Assembly: GCA_947447265.1 (NCBI GenBank) | Contig: CANFKC010000004.1 | Location: 124,001-188,000, forward strand | Direction: 5' to 3' | Length of the DNA: 64,000 nucleotides | Source of the DNA: Chitinophagaceae bacterium | Lineage (GTDB): Bacteria > Bacteroidota > Bacteroidia > Chitinophagales > Chitinophagaceae | Shown: in pieces, positions 25,796-35,387 of the stretch | Layout of the letters: every line of letters starts with the position of its first letter | Position numbering within the stretch: position 1 is the first letter of the stretch | Position numbers and translations under genes: made by a program | Notes under the pieces: generated by a model | The model's database searches: none | What the model was told of the DNA's origin: nothing | Seen by the model: the letters and a program-made list of their open reading frames with translations, nothing else

Positions 25796-25843
25796 TTACC
25801 AATAAATTTATTGGTAAAATATTTTGCCAATAGATTTATTGGC
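25796..25843. repeat. Two adjacent palindromes sharing CCAATA/TATTGG
   Basis: TTACCAATAAATTTATTGGTAA (25796-25817, perfect) is followed by GCCAATAGATTTATTGGC (25826-25843). They lie between convergent genes, so they may serve as an AT-rich terminator pair, but they also look like a double operator. Confidence 0.6.
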
Positions 25844-25875
25844 AACTAGCTGTCAAGTCGTTTTTAAAAAGCAAA

Positions 25876-27864
25876 CTAACGCTCCAATTCCACCCAAGCC
25901 CCGTGCTCCTTCAGTAGGTTAATGAGTTCCTGTACAGCTATTTCACTGGGCACGTTCTTTTTCATTACGTCCTTGCTTTTATAGAGAGTTATTTTGCCAG
26001 GGCCGCTGCCTACATAGCCAAAATCTGCATCGGCCATTTCGCCTGGCCCGTTTACTATGCAACCCATAATAGCTATTTTAACGCCTTTAAGGTGGTTCGT
26101 AGCTTCGCGTATTTTGGCAGTTGTTTCCTGCAGGTCAAATAAGGTGCGGCCGCAGCTCGGGCAGCTGATGTATTCCGTCTTGCTGATGCGCGTACGGGTG
26201 GCCTGCAATATTGAAAACGCAGTATTGTTCAGGAATTGTTCGTTGCTCTTTACTTCAAGGTAGGTACGACCAGTCATGCGGCTGTTTTGCAGCTGTTCTT
26301 CTTTGTTTTTAAGCCATATACCATCACCCATCCCTTCTAAGAACAAGCCTCCGGCCTCAGTTGCAAAATGTATCAATTGCTCATCTACCGTCGCGTCGCT
26401 GCTGTCAACCCGAAGAATCACCGGGTTCTGAATGCCTCTTAACATCAGCTCTGCAATAAACCTCCTGACCGTCATAAGGCCGGAAGTACCTGTGCTATGC
26501 ACAACAATTACTACATTGGCGTCTTGCTTTATACGCTCTATAACCTCGTTATAGTTCTGGCTGGCATCCACAGCTACAAAGCACAGCGAATCGTCCATCA
26601 GGTTGCCATGCAGGTAGCTGTTTTCTGAAAGTAATGGCTGATACTTATGCTTGTGTTTATCTTCAACCTTTAACCAGGTAGCATGGTCGCAAATTACCCG
26701 TAAAGTACCGGGTAAAGCGAAATCAAAAAACTGGTTACCCGTATACACAAAATCAGCAGCGGCATCGCTTATGGTCCACTTGTCAGAAAAACTATCGTAG
26801 GTATACCCTATTTGCTTAAGGCTGTTGGTATCCAGGTGCTTCACATTACTGAAATCAGCTACTACAACCGGCACATGGTGCCCGCCAATATGTTGATTGG
26901 CAGTACTATCTCTGCGCTTATATGCAAACGGGTTATAAGGTAGCTTGCCGCCTTCGTATGGTGTATTCGGCGTGCTCTGTAAATTGGTATAGCGCTTCAC
27001 TATATCGCGGCACACCGGCACTTCAAACTCAGGGTCTTCAGTAAGGGAAACCCTAATGGTATCGCCAATGCCGTCTTCCAACAACGTACAGATACCAATA
27101 GCGCTTTTTATACGGCCATCTTCGCCATCTCCGGCTTCCGTAACACCTAAGTGTAATGGATAACACTCCCCAAATTCGGTCATCATTTGCTGCACCAGCA
27201 AACGATAGGCCTGCACCATCACCTGCGGGTTACTGCTCTTCATACTGAGTATAATCTGGTGATAGTCTTCGCCCCTGGCTATGCGTAAAAACTCCATTGC
27301 GCTTTCTACCATGCCCATAGGTGTGTCTCCATAACGGCTCATGATGCGGTCGCTGAGGCTACCATGATTGGTACCTATCCGCATAGCGGTGCCGTATTCC
27401 TTGCATATCTTCACAAGTGGTGTAAAACGCTCCCGGATGTGGTCTATCTCTTCCGCATATTCAGCATCGGTGTACTCTATGTAATCGAACTTTTTCTTAT
27501 CAACATAGTTGCCCGGGTTTACGCGCACCTTTTCAATGAGGCGGGCGGCAATTTCCGCGGCATTAGGCGTAAAGTGTATATCCGCAATAATGGGCGTATC
27601 GTAGCCTTTAGCGCGCAATTCATTTTTTATATTCAGCAGATTCTCGGCTTCATTCTTACTCGGGGCCGTAATACGCACCAATTCAGCACCGGCTTCTATA
27701 CACCTGATGCTCTGGGCTACCGTGGCTGCCGTATCCATGGTATCAGTAGTGGTCATGGTCTGGATACGGATAGGATTGTTACCGCCTATTACCAGGTTGC
27801 CTACTTTTACTTCGCGGGTAGGTAAGCGCTTGTATTCGGTTGTAGAAACACAATATTGCTGCAT
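25876..27864 (-). CDS. ispG: 4-hydroxy-3-methylbut-2-enyl diphosphate synthase, long form
   Basis: Converts methylerythritol cyclodiphosphate to HMBPP in the MEP isoprenoid pathway, using a 4Fe-4S cluster. At 662 residues it is the long type with an extra central domain, found in Bacteroidota, Chlamydiae and plants. The N-terminal TIM barrel includes GGNNPIRIQTMTTTDTMD. The iron-sulfur cysteines are in CPSCGRTLFDLQ and GCIVNGPGEMADADFGYVG near the C-terminus. It is grouped with rseP and dxr on the same strand, and dxr is the second MEP enzyme in this window. Confidence 0.96.
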   Translation of the reverse strand: MQQYCVSTTEYKRLPTREVKVGNLVIGGNNPIRIQTMTTTDTMDTAATVAQSIRCIEAGAELVRITAPSKNEAENLLNIKNELRAKGYDTPIIADIHFTPNAAEIAARLIEKVRVNPGNYVDKKKFDYIEYTDAEYAEEIDHIRERFTPLVKICKEYGTAMRIGTNHGSLSDRIMSRYGDTPMGMVESAMEFLRIARGEDYHQIILSMKSSNPQVMVQAYRLLVQQMMTEFGECYPLHLGVTEAGDGEDGRIKSAIGICTLLEDGIGDTIRVSLTEDPEFEVPVCRDIVKRYTNLQSTPNTPYEGGKLPYNPFAYKRRDSTANQHIGGHHVPVVVADFSNVKHLDTNSLKQIGYTYDSFSDKWTISDAAADFVYTGNQFFDFALPGTLRVICDHATWLKVEDKHKHKYQPLLSENSYLHGNLMDDSLCFVAVDASQNYNEVIERIKQDANVVIVVHSTGTSGLMTVRRFIAELMLRGIQNPVILRVDSSDATVDEQLIHFATEAGGLFLEGMGDGIWLKNKEEQLQNSRMTGRTYLEVKSNEQFLNNTAFSILQATRTRISKTEYISCPSCGRTLFDLQETTAKIREATNHLKGVKIAIMGCIVNGPGEMADADFGYVGSGPGKITLYKSKDVMKKNVPSEIAVQELINLLKEHGAWVELER

Positions 27865-27912
27865 ATAAAAATTTGAAACGGCCAGTAGTGTAAAATATTG
27901 CTTGTAAAAAAA

Positions 27913-27941
27913 ATGTGCCAGACTTTAACAGTTTGGCACAT
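27913..27941 (-). terminator. Terminator of the dxr-rseP unit
   Basis: ATGTGCCA (27913-27920) pairs with TGGCACAT (27934-27941), with more pairing inside. On the minus strand a run of eight T follows, fitting the end of rseP. Confidence 0.8.
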
Positions 27942-27951
27942 TGTAAAACTA

Positions 27952-29337
27952 TCAGAACTTAATATTGAAGTGTCTTAAAATATCCAGGCCATTTACATAA
28001 AGCATCAGCCCTAATAAAATAACAAGGCCCACGGTTGTTGATATTTCCATTACCCGCTCGCTCACTTTTTTACCAGTGATCATTTCAAACAACAGGAAAA
28101 TAACATAACCGCCATCAAGACCCGGAATAGGCAAAAGATTCATGAATGCAAGTGCTACCGATATAAACGCCGTAAGCGACAAGAAACTGAACCAGCTGAA
28201 TTCCGGCTCATACATTTTAGCCATGGAACCAAAACCACCAAGGCTCTCATTTACTTTAACTTCCGGTGAGCGGAACAACTTGAACTGCATTACATACAAC
28301 TGTACTTTTTCAATAGTCTGGCTTACGCCCCTGCCTATTGCTGAAATCGGGTTGTATTTAATTTTAACGTAGCTCATGTACCTGTCAGGCGACATCCACC
28401 AGATTCCGAAAGCGGAATCTTTCACAAATACACTATTAACGCTGTCTATCTTATTATCGCGAACAAACGTTATGTTCACCGGCTTTCCTGCATTAGCGTC
28501 CTTGGTGTCTGTAAAATCGACATTGTAAATAACCGGCTGGCTGTTGATAGCTATTATACTATCGCCCTTGCGTAAATGTGCTTTATCAGCATCCGAACCC
28601 GGCTTAACAGAATCGACCACGGCAAACGAACGTATAGCAATTACATTACCGCGCTTTGATTTAATGATCTTCCCTATTGTTCCCAACGGAATGTTCAGGA
28701 TGGTATCTTTACCATTGCGGTTAATAGCTATAGTACCGTTATCGTTGTGTAGAATAAGTGCAAGCGGAATCTGGTTAAAACGTTCGATAGGTTTGCCGTC
28801 AATTGCCTTTACCATATCTCCGTTCTGTAAACCAATACCACGGCCAACACTATCCACGGCTATACCATATTTCAGATTTTGTACGGGCAGGTACTCTTCG
28901 CCCCACACACTGAAAATTATCATGTACAGAAAGATTGCGGCAAGCACATTCATAATAATACCACCCAGCATTATCAGCAAACGCTGGTAGGCTTTCTTGG
29001 AGCGGTATTCCCATGGTTGTGGTGGCTGTGCAAGGGCTTCTTTATCCATGCTTTCATCTACCATGCCTGATATCTTTACATACCCACCCAATGGGAACCA
29101 GCCAATACCATATTCCGTATCTCCCTTTGTTTTCTTGAACAATGAAAAATTAAGCAATCCCGAAAAAGGAAACAGGAAGTCGAAGAAAAGGTAGAATTTT
29201 TCAACCCTTGTTTTAAACAAACGGGCGAAGAAAAAATGGCCGAATTCGTGCAGTACTATAAGAAAAGACAGACCGGCAAGAAGTTGCAAAAACTGCATGA
29301 AACCACCGGACATAAGAAAAAGGGAATTTAAATGCAT
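27952..29337 (-). CDS. rseP: RseP-type site-2 intramembrane zinc protease
   Basis: Cleaves membrane-bound anti-sigma factors or signal peptides within the membrane. The 461-residue protein carries the zinc motif HEFGH (residues 30-34 from the first ATG) in the first helix. A Bacteroidota-type insert follows (KTRVEKFYLFFDFLFPFSG), then one or two PDZ-like domains (for example GKPIERFNQIPLAL and SDADKAHLRKGDSIIAINSQ). The second active-site motif is NLLPIPGLDGGYVIF. Starts at 29313 and 29298 are also possible. It is 15 nt after dxr, so the two form an operon, a common arrangement. Confidence 0.93.
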   Translation of the reverse strand: MHLNSLFLMSGGFMQFLQLLAGLSFLIVLHEFGHFFFARLFKTRVEKFYLFFDFLFPFSGLLNFSLFKKTKGDTEYGIGWFPLGGYVKISGMVDESMDKEALAQPPQPWEYRSKKAYQRLLIMLGGIIMNVLAAIFLYMIIFSVWGEEYLPVQNLKYGIAVDSVGRGIGLQNGDMVKAIDGKPIERFNQIPLALILHNDNGTIAINRNGKDTILNIPLGTIGKIIKSKRGNVIAIRSFAVVDSVKPGSDADKAHLRKGDSIIAINSQPVIYNVDFTDTKDANAGKPVNITFVRDNKIDSVNSVFVKDSAFGIWWMSPDRYMSYVKIKYNPISAIGRGVSQTIEKVQLYVMQFKLFRSPEVKVNESLGGFGSMAKMYEPEFSWFSFLSLTAFISVALAFMNLLPIPGLDGGYVIFLLFEMITGKKVSERVMEISTTVGLVILLGLMLYVNGLDILRHFNIKF

Positions 29338-29352
29338 GAGGCTATTTGTAGC

Positions 29353-30522
29353 TTAGTAAATTGACAATTGGCTTTTTTTCAAAAATTCAGTTACCTGTAT
29401 GCGTGCTTCCTTATCGGTATGTAAATAGTCATCCATTGTAGGATGCTCAATGTACGTAACGCATTCCAGGGTTTTCTCTATCATCTCACTCATTTCCAGG
29501 AAGCCCACTTTATTTTGCAGGAAGGCGTTCACCACCACTTCGTTAGCCGCATTCAGCACACAAGGCACATTACCACCACGCTTCATCGCCTCAATTGCAA
29601 GGGCCAGGTTGCGGAATGTTTTAGTATCGGGTGCTTCAAAAGCCAGTTTAGGGAAATCTTTAAAATCAAGGCGTTTGTAGTCGTTATGTATGCGCTCAGG
29701 GTATACTATTGCATATTGTATCGGCAACTTCATATCCGGCAGGCCCATCTGTGATTTAATAGAACCATCAACAAACTGTACCATGCTGTGAATAATAGAT
29801 TGCGGATGTATAACCACATCTATCTGGTCGTTATTTAAACCGAATAACCATTTCGCTTCTATTATCTCCAGCCCCTTATTCATAAGGGTGGCACTGTCAA
29901 TAGTAATTTTGGCGCCCATTACCCAGTTAGGGTGCTGCAAGGCGTGCGTAGCTTTTACATTGACAAGGTAGTTAGGCTTCCTGCCCAGGAAAGGGCCACC
30001 CGATGCTGTAAGTATCACTTTTTCTACCTTGTTCATATCCTCACCTGCAAGGCACTGGAAAATGGCAGAGTGCTCACTATCAACCGGTATTACTACTGCG
30101 CCTTTCGCTTTGGCCCTTGCCATAACTAATTCGCCCGCAACAACCAGTGTTTCTTTGTTGGCCAACGCTATACGTTTGCCGGCATCAATTGCTGCAAGTA
30201 TAGAATTTAAGCCTGCAAAGCCCAGAATAGAGCCAAGCACGGTATCGATACTCTCCCACTGCACTACATCATTCAGCGCCGCATGACCTGCAAAAACCTT
30301 TACAGGCAGCATCATCAGCGCATCTTTAACTTCTTTGTACTTGGTTTCGTCAGTAACAACAACGGCATTAGGCTTAAACTTTTTAGCCTGCTCTATAAGC
30401 AAAGTGGCATTGCTATGCGCACTTAAAACTTCAACTTCAAATAAACCGGGATGTGCAGCAACCACTTCAAGTGCCTGCGTACCAATAGACCCCGTTGACC
30501 CCAATATGGCTAAACGCTTCAT
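29353..30522 (-). CDS. dxr: 1-deoxy-D-xylulose-5-phosphate reductoisomerase
   Basis: Second step of the MEP isoprenoid pathway, making 2-C-methyl-D-erythritol 4-phosphate with NADPH. I use the ATG at 30522 (MKRLAILGSTGSIGTQAL) because the NADPH-binding GSTGSIG motif normally starts within ten residues. Metal-binding and catalytic parts include PVDSEHSAIFQCL and TIDSATLMNKGLEIIEAKWLF. The 389-residue length is normal. Confidence 0.96.
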   Translation of the reverse strand: MKRLAILGSTGSIGTQALEVVAAHPGLFEVEVLSAHSNATLLIEQAKKFKPNAVVVTDETKYKEVKDALMMLPVKVFAGHAALNDVVQWESIDTVLGSILGFAGLNSILAAIDAGKRIALANKETLVVAGELVMARAKAKGAVVIPVDSEHSAIFQCLAGEDMNKVEKVILTASGGPFLGRKPNYLVNVKATHALQHPNWVMGAKITIDSATLMNKGLEIIEAKWLFGLNNDQIDVVIHPQSIIHSMVQFVDGSIKSQMGLPDMKLPIQYAIVYPERIHNDYKRLDFKDFPKLAFEAPDTKTFRNLALAIEAMKRGGNVPCVLNAANEVVVNAFLQNKVGFLEMSEMIEKTLECVTYIEHPTMDDYLHTDKEARIQVTEFLKKSQLSIY

Positions 30523-30660
30523 AATATCCTGCAATATTAACCGTTTTTAGTGGAAAGCGGTGTGAAGGATAGGTAAAATGTTGTGTGAAAGTTTGTTCTC
30601 AGTAAAAACCTCTGTTCAGGAAGTTTTTTTACGATATTTCCATATTTGGAAACTTTAAAA

Positions 30661-30668
30661 TAACTTTG
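30661..30668 (+). promoter_or_regulatory. -7 box of the higBA-type operon
   Basis: TAACTTTG fits TAnnTTTG and ends 10 nt before the GTG start of the toxin gene. Confidence 0.5.
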
Positions 30669-30678
30669 AGAAAAAACA

Positions 30679-31011
30679 GTGCACCATTTCGAAGTACGAT
30701 TTCTGGAGGATGCCGATAAATTTATTGCTGGTTTAGACTCGAAAATTATAAGAAAAATATTCTATCTGCTCGACATTGCACAGCAAACGAACGACCCAAA
30801 GCTCTTTAAAAAATTACGAAATGAAATTTGGGAAATAAGAATACAATACGCTGGCCTTCAAATAAGGCTACTTGCATTTTGGGACAAAACTGATACAACC
30901 AGCACACTTGTTCTTGCAACACACGGATTTGTTAAGAAAACAGACAAAGTACCCACGAAAGAAATTGAAAGAGCTGAAAATATAAGGAAAAGATATTTCG
31001 AATTAAAATAA
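30679..31011 (+). CDS. HigB/Gp49-type mRNA interferase toxin
   Basis: The 110-residue protein fits the phage-derived Gp49-like/HigB family of RelE-fold toxins: FEVRFLEDADKFIAGLD at the start, KLRNEIWEIRIQYAGLQIRLLAFW in the core, and ATHGFVKKTDKVPTKEIERAENIRKRYFE at the end. It starts with GTG. Toxin first, antitoxin second is the usual HigBA order. The antitoxin begins 13 nt after its stop. Confidence 0.88.
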   Translation: MHHFEVRFLEDADKFIAGLDSKIIRKIFYLLDIAQQTNDPKLFKKLRNEIWEIRIQYAGLQIRLLAFWDKTDTTSTLVLATHGFVKKTDKVPTKEIERAENIRKRYFELK

Positions 31012-31024
31012 TAAAAAAAATCCA

Positions 31025-31354
31025 ATGAAAACAAAACAAATGCCTTCTTATTCACTGGCCGAGATGAAAGATAAATATCTTGGCGAAACAGGAACGCCGG
31101 CAAGGGACGAATATGAGTACGAATTGAGCATGGATGTTATTGGAATGATGATAAAAAAAGTTCGAAAGGAGTCCAGTTTAACACAAGAAGAATTGGGCAA
31201 AATTGTCGGTGTTCAAAAAGCCCAGATATCAAAGCTTGAAGCTGGTGCTAATAGCGCTACGTTAGACACAATTATGAAGGTTTTTAAGGCACTTAAGGCA
31301 AATATTCACTTTAGCGTAACTGTTGATGAAAAACCTATACAGCTAATCTCATAA
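31025..31354 (+). CDS. HigA-type XRE antitoxin
   Basis: The 109-residue protein has an N-terminal extension (about 1-38) and an XRE helix-turn-helix (about 39-95): MMIKKVRKESSLTQEELGKIVGVQ, then QISKLEAGANSATLDTIMKVFKAL. It would neutralise the toxin and repress the operon. It is co-directional and 13 nt downstream of the toxin gene. Confidence 0.88.
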   Translation: MKTKQMPSYSLAEMKDKYLGETGTPARDEYEYELSMDVIGMMIKKVRKESSLTQEELGKIVGVQKAQISKLEAGANSATLDTIMKVFKALKANIHFSVTVDEKPIQLIS

Positions 31355-31549
31355 CCCTACTGCCCCCGCTATGGTACGATTGGTTACCTAAGGACCGCTC
31401 TGAAATTAGCTACCAAATGCCTGGTTAGACTTTTCCGTAGTTCTATTCTAACGGTCAAATAAATCTGTTTTGTCTGTTTTACTACTTGTCTTAGCCCCTC
31501 ATTTAACAGACATTTAAACCTTCTATTTCTTTCCAGCCCTTTTTTTCGG

Positions 31550-31557
31550 TACTTTTG
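31550..31557 (+). promoter_or_regulatory. -7 box of the SNF2 helicase gene
   Basis: TACTTTTG matches TAnnTTTG, 32 nt before the ATG at 31590. Confidence 0.5.
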
Positions 31558-31589
31558 TAGATTGCCTTTTCTAAAGGGGCATTTTCTGA

Positions 31590-34500
31590 ATGTCATTACC
31601 AGCTATATTAAAATTTGTTTACAATCACGGTACTGAGGAAGTGGTACGCAGGGGGAAGAAAATATTTTATACCTCCGGAGTGCAACTGCTTGATGTTGAT
31701 CACCTTATAGAGCAGGCACGCTTTAGGGTACGGAACGATCTTTACCAGAATTACTATACCGTAACCATCAACAAATACCTGCAGCATGCCGAACTGTCTG
31801 TTCGGTGCCAATGCCCTTATAACCTGGGCGAAATTTGCAGGCATGAGGTGGCTGCGCTTTTTCAGCTCAACGATATTATACAAAGCGGCTTCTTCGAAAA
31901 TACTGATGTAAGCTATGACCAGAAACATACCATTGTGCGTATGCGCCAGGTAAGCCGTCAGGTATTACAAATTTTCACTTCGCCGGATGCCATCGATATG
32001 GCTGAAGATTGGGCAGCCGAGGGTCGCGCCAAGATAACTTCTGGCAAGGCCGAAAAAATTGAGGCCGAAGTACAGGACGCTGACCATGCATACCATGTAA
32101 TAATTAAGCAAAACGAAGAGCGGTATTTCGATACTTCCTGCGGATGCGCTGAAACCAAATTCCCGCTTTGCATACACAAGGCAACCCTTTTCCTGCAACT
32201 GCTTAAGAAACACGGCCCACAGTACTTCCAGGCTATGCAAAACTGGGACGTGCAAAAAAATAAACTCCTGGAGCAATATGGCTATTCGCTTGATGATGAC
32301 CTGAAAGGGAAATTCATGTTCCAGTACGAAAACGGCAAACCGTTTTTGCGCGTGCTTGACCCTACCATTAAAAAAGTAACAGTTACCGCACAGCCTGTTA
32401 AAGCCGAAGTAGTGGAGATACCCATGACCATTGCGGAGCAAAAACGCCTCGGCTTTGTTTTAGATACCGCTACACAAAAATTCCCTTACGTTGATATATT
32501 GCTGATTGCCGGAACACCCGATGAGAGCGAAGAAAAACTGGAAGGTAAAATTGAAAAGCTGGAATTGCAACAATATATTAACCCGCTCCGCTTCCGCGAA
32601 AACGAAAGGGAGATGTTGCCTGTTGCACGAAAATTCATTTCGGAAGAACTGGTTAAATATTTAAGAAAAAACCTGCCGTTTGGTGATTTTTTACCGGAGC
32701 AGGAAAATATGCTGGCTTCAGTGCCACCTGCCGATGTGCGGGAGCAACTATGGGAATACCTTTTACCGAAGTACCAGAAACTGCTCAGCCGCTATTCTAG
32801 CTATCCGTTTACCTACAGGAAAAAAGAAGGCAAACCAATTACCTCTACCGGGCTCGATGAAGTTCAGTTTTCTGAAACAATGGCGCACCCTCAGCTCGAG
32901 GTAAAAAAAATAAAGAAAAAATATGTGGTAAACCTGGAGTGGATAATAGAAAACACCCCGGTTGACTATAAAAAAGTAACACTCATTAATGCCGCGCTAC
33001 TGCTGCTTAACCATAAAATATATTGCCTCAACAGCCTTAAAGAAGTTGGCCTTTCTGAAATATTCCAGCCGAATGGAACCATGGAAATTAAAGAGGAGGA
33101 CTGGGCTGATGTGTTAAAGGAAAAACTGATGCACTGGAGCAGCATGGTGCATGTACATTTCTCTGAAGAATTGATAGAACGTGTTGAAAAGGTAAAACCT
33201 GTCAACATGATTTACCTGCAGGAGAAGGAGAACATGTTTATTATGCAACCCGTTTTTGCCTATGACGGTATCGAGATACACCCTGGCTTCTTCGGAGATG
33301 TGATACAACCACACGCTGGTATAGTAAAAATAGTGCAGCGCAACGAAGCCGCTGAAGCTGCATTTATTGAGCAACTGGCTACGCTCCACACCGATATTCA
33401 ATACAACAAAAAAGAGCATTATTACTACCTGCCGGGCAGTTCAGTGCTTTCTAATAATTGGTTCTTCCGCTTCACAGACCAGGTTAAGGAATGGAACGTA
33501 GAATTGCGTGGTTTTGAGCGCCTTAAAAATATGCGCGTTAACACCCACAAAGCGGAAACCATTGTAAAGGTGAGCAGCGGTGTTGATTGGTTCGATACTT
33601 CGGTAGATCTTACTTTTGGCGACCAATCGGTATCAATACTGGAAGTTAAAAAAGCACTGGCTCAAAAGCAGAACTTTGTTAAGCTGGGCGATGGCTCCTT
33701 AGGTCTGCTACCTGATGACTGGTTAAAGAAATATTCACTCCTGTTAAAAATAGGCGAAGCCAAGGGTAATAAAATACGCCTTAAAAAATACCACTTCAGC
33801 GTACTGGATGAATTGCTTTCTGAAATTGACGAAACCGCTTTGCTGGAAGAGTTACAGATAAAGAAAGAGAAGCTGGAAAACATTCTAGACCACGATTATT
33901 CTGCTATTCAACCGCCAGAGCATTTACAGGCTGTTTTGCGTCCCTATCAGCTGGCTGGTTTCCAATGGTTAAAGTTCCTGAACGAAGCAGGCTGGGGCGG
34001 TATACTTGCTGATGACATGGGTCTTGGTAAAACAATTCAGACACTTACGTTCTTCCAGCATTATAAGAACACGCATACCAATCCGCGTTACCTTGTGGTT
34101 TGCCCGACTACACTTATGTTTAACTGGGAGAATGAAATTAATAAGTTCACCCCTACCCTTACTAAAATAATACATCACGGCCCTAAAAGGGCGCTGACCA
34201 TAAAGGCTTTTGCTGATTTCGACGTTATTATTACCACCTATGGTACCATGCGAAGTGACATCAAGCTCTTCAAAGAGATCAACTTCGATTATGTGGTGCT
34301 CGATGAGTCGCAGTCTATTAAGAACCCGCAGTCGCAGGTAGCTAAAGCCTCGCTATTGCTGAATTGTAAGAACAGGCTGGCACTGAGTGGTACTCCATTA
34401 CAGAATAACACCTTTGACCTCTACGCACAAATGAACTTCCTTAACCCGGGCATGCTCGGTAGCAGGGAATTCTTTATGAGTGAGTTTGCAACGCCAATTG

Positions 34501-35324
34501 ATAAATTCAGCGAAGGCGAAGTAAAGCAACAATTAAAGAAGCTTACCTACCCATTCTTACTCCGCAGAACCAAAGAACAGGTTGCCAAAGACTTACCGGA
34601 AAAGACAGAAACAATACTGTATTGCGAAATGGGAACCGAGCAGCGTAAAATATACGAGGCTTACCGTAATACCTATCGCTCTAAAATATTGGGACTCATT
34701 GAGGAGAAGGGCATGGAAAAATCGCAGATGCACATATTGCAGGGGCTTACCAAGCTCAGGCAGATTTGCGATTCACCGGCCATAATGAATGATGAAGAGA
34801 AATTTGAAAATCATTCCATTAAACTTGATGAACTGTCGAGGGAGATCACAGAAAATGTAGGCGACCATAAGGTGCTGATATTCTCTCAATTCCTGGGCAT
34901 GTTGGGTCTTATTAAGCAGAAGCTGGAAGAAGAAGAGATCAGCTATGTTTACTTTGACGGCAGCAGCTCTTCAACCCAGCGTGAAGCTGCAATACAGGAG
35001 TTCCAGAATAACCCGGAATGCAGAGTGTTCCTTATTTCACTGAAAGCAGGTGGTATTGGTTTGAACCTTACTGCAGCCGACTACGTTTACATAGTTGACC
35101 CTTGGTGGAACCCGGCAGTAGAACAACAGGCTATTGACCGTACCCACCGTATTGGCCAAACAAAGAACATTTTCGCTTATAGGCTTATTTGTAAAGATAC
35201 CCTCGAAGAAAAAATGCTGCAACTACAGGAAAGTAAACGATTGCTGGCTAATGAACTGGTTTCTGACGACAATGCCTTCATGAAGAAACTTACCAAGGAT
35301 GATGTTGCGTTCTTGTTCAGTTAA
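31590..35324 (+). CDS. SWIM zinc-finger SNF2-family helicase-like ATPase
   Basis: The 1244-residue protein has two N-terminal SWIM-like Cys/His motifs: CQCPYNLGEICRHE near residue 72 and CGCAETKFPLCIHK near 180. A long middle region of unknown fold follows. The C-terminal SNF2 ATPase carries DDMGLGKTIQT (Walker A), VVLDESQSIKN (DEAH-like), ALSGTPLQNN, and helicase C motifs SLKAGGIGLNLTAADYV and DRTHRIGQTKN. Such proteins remodel protein-DNA complexes, possibly RNA polymerase, with the SWIM fingers giving DNA or protein contact. It stands alone with its own promoter and terminator. There are no restriction or defence genes beside it, so a housekeeping role is more likely than phage defence. 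Confidence 0.92.
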   Translation: MSLPAILKFVYNHGTEEVVRRGKKIFYTSGVQLLDVDHLIEQARFRVRNDLYQNYYTVTINKYLQHAELSVRCQCPYNLGEICRHEVAALFQLNDIIQSGFFENTDVSYDQKHTIVRMRQVSRQVLQIFTSPDAIDMAEDWAAEGRAKITSGKAEKIEAEVQDADHAYHVIIKQNEERYFDTSCGCAETKFPLCIHKATLFLQLLKKHGPQYFQAMQNWDVQKNKLLEQYGYSLDDDLKGKFMFQYENGKPFLRVLDPTIKKVTVTAQPVKAEVVEIPMTIAEQKRLGFVLDTATQKFPYVDILLIAGTPDESEEKLEGKIEKLELQQYINPLRFRENEREMLPVARKFISEELVKYLRKNLPFGDFLPEQENMLASVPPADVREQLWEYLLPKYQKLLSRYSSYPFTYRKKEGKPITSTGLDEVQFSETMAHPQLEVKKIKKKYVVNLEWIIENTPVDYKKVTLINAALLLLNHKIYCLNSLKEVGLSEIFQPNGTMEIKEEDWADVLKEKLMHWSSMVHVHFSEELIERVEKVKPVNMIYLQEKENMFIMQPVFAYDGIEIHPGFFGDVIQPHAGIVKIVQRNEAAEAAFIEQLATLHTDIQYNKKEHYYYLPGSSVLSNNWFFRFTDQVKEWNVELRGFERLKNMRVNTHKAETIVKVSSGVDWFDTSVDLTFGDQSVSILEVKKALAQKQNFVKLGDGSLGLLPDDWLKKYSLLLKIGEAKGNKIRLKKYHFSVLDELLSEIDETALLEELQIKKEKLENILDHDYSAIQPPEHLQAVLRPYQLAGFQWLKFLNEAGWGGILADDMGLGKTIQTLTFFQHYKNTHTNPRYLVVCPTTLMFNWENEINKFTPTLTKIIHHGPKRALTIKAFADFDVIITTYGTMRSDIKLFKEINFDYVVLDESQSIKNPQSQVAKASLLLNCKNRLALSGTPLQNNTFDLYAQMNFLNPGMLGSREFFMSEFATPIDKFSEGEVKQQLKKLTYPFLLRRTKEQVAKDLPEKTETILYCEMGTEQRKIYEAYRNTYRSKILGLIEEKGMEKSQMHILQGLTKLRQICDSPAIMNDEEKFENHSIKLDELSREITENVGDHKVLIFSQFLGMLGLIKQKLEEEEISYVYFDGSSSSTQREAAIQEFQNNPECRVFLISLKAGGIGLNLTAADYVYIVDPWWNPAVEQQAIDRTHRIGQTKNIFAYRLICKDTLEEKMLQLQESKRLLANELVSDDNAFMKKLTKDDVAFLFS

Positions 35325-35357
35325 TCGCAATAATTTCCAATCTCATTACATATTGAT

Positions 35358-35387
35358 AAAATGCCGGCTTTTGAGCCGGCATTTTTT
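35358..35387 (+). terminator. Terminator of the SNF2 gene
   Basis: AAATGCCGGCT pairs with AGCCGGCATTT across a TTTG loop, followed by a T run. Confidence 0.85.

Noticed and set aside
31590-35324. SNF2 helicase as part of a phage-defence island
   Set aside because: No nuclease, methyltransferase, DISARM or Dnd-type partner lies beside it. The neighbouring HigBA pair is a common small cassette and does not prove a defence island.
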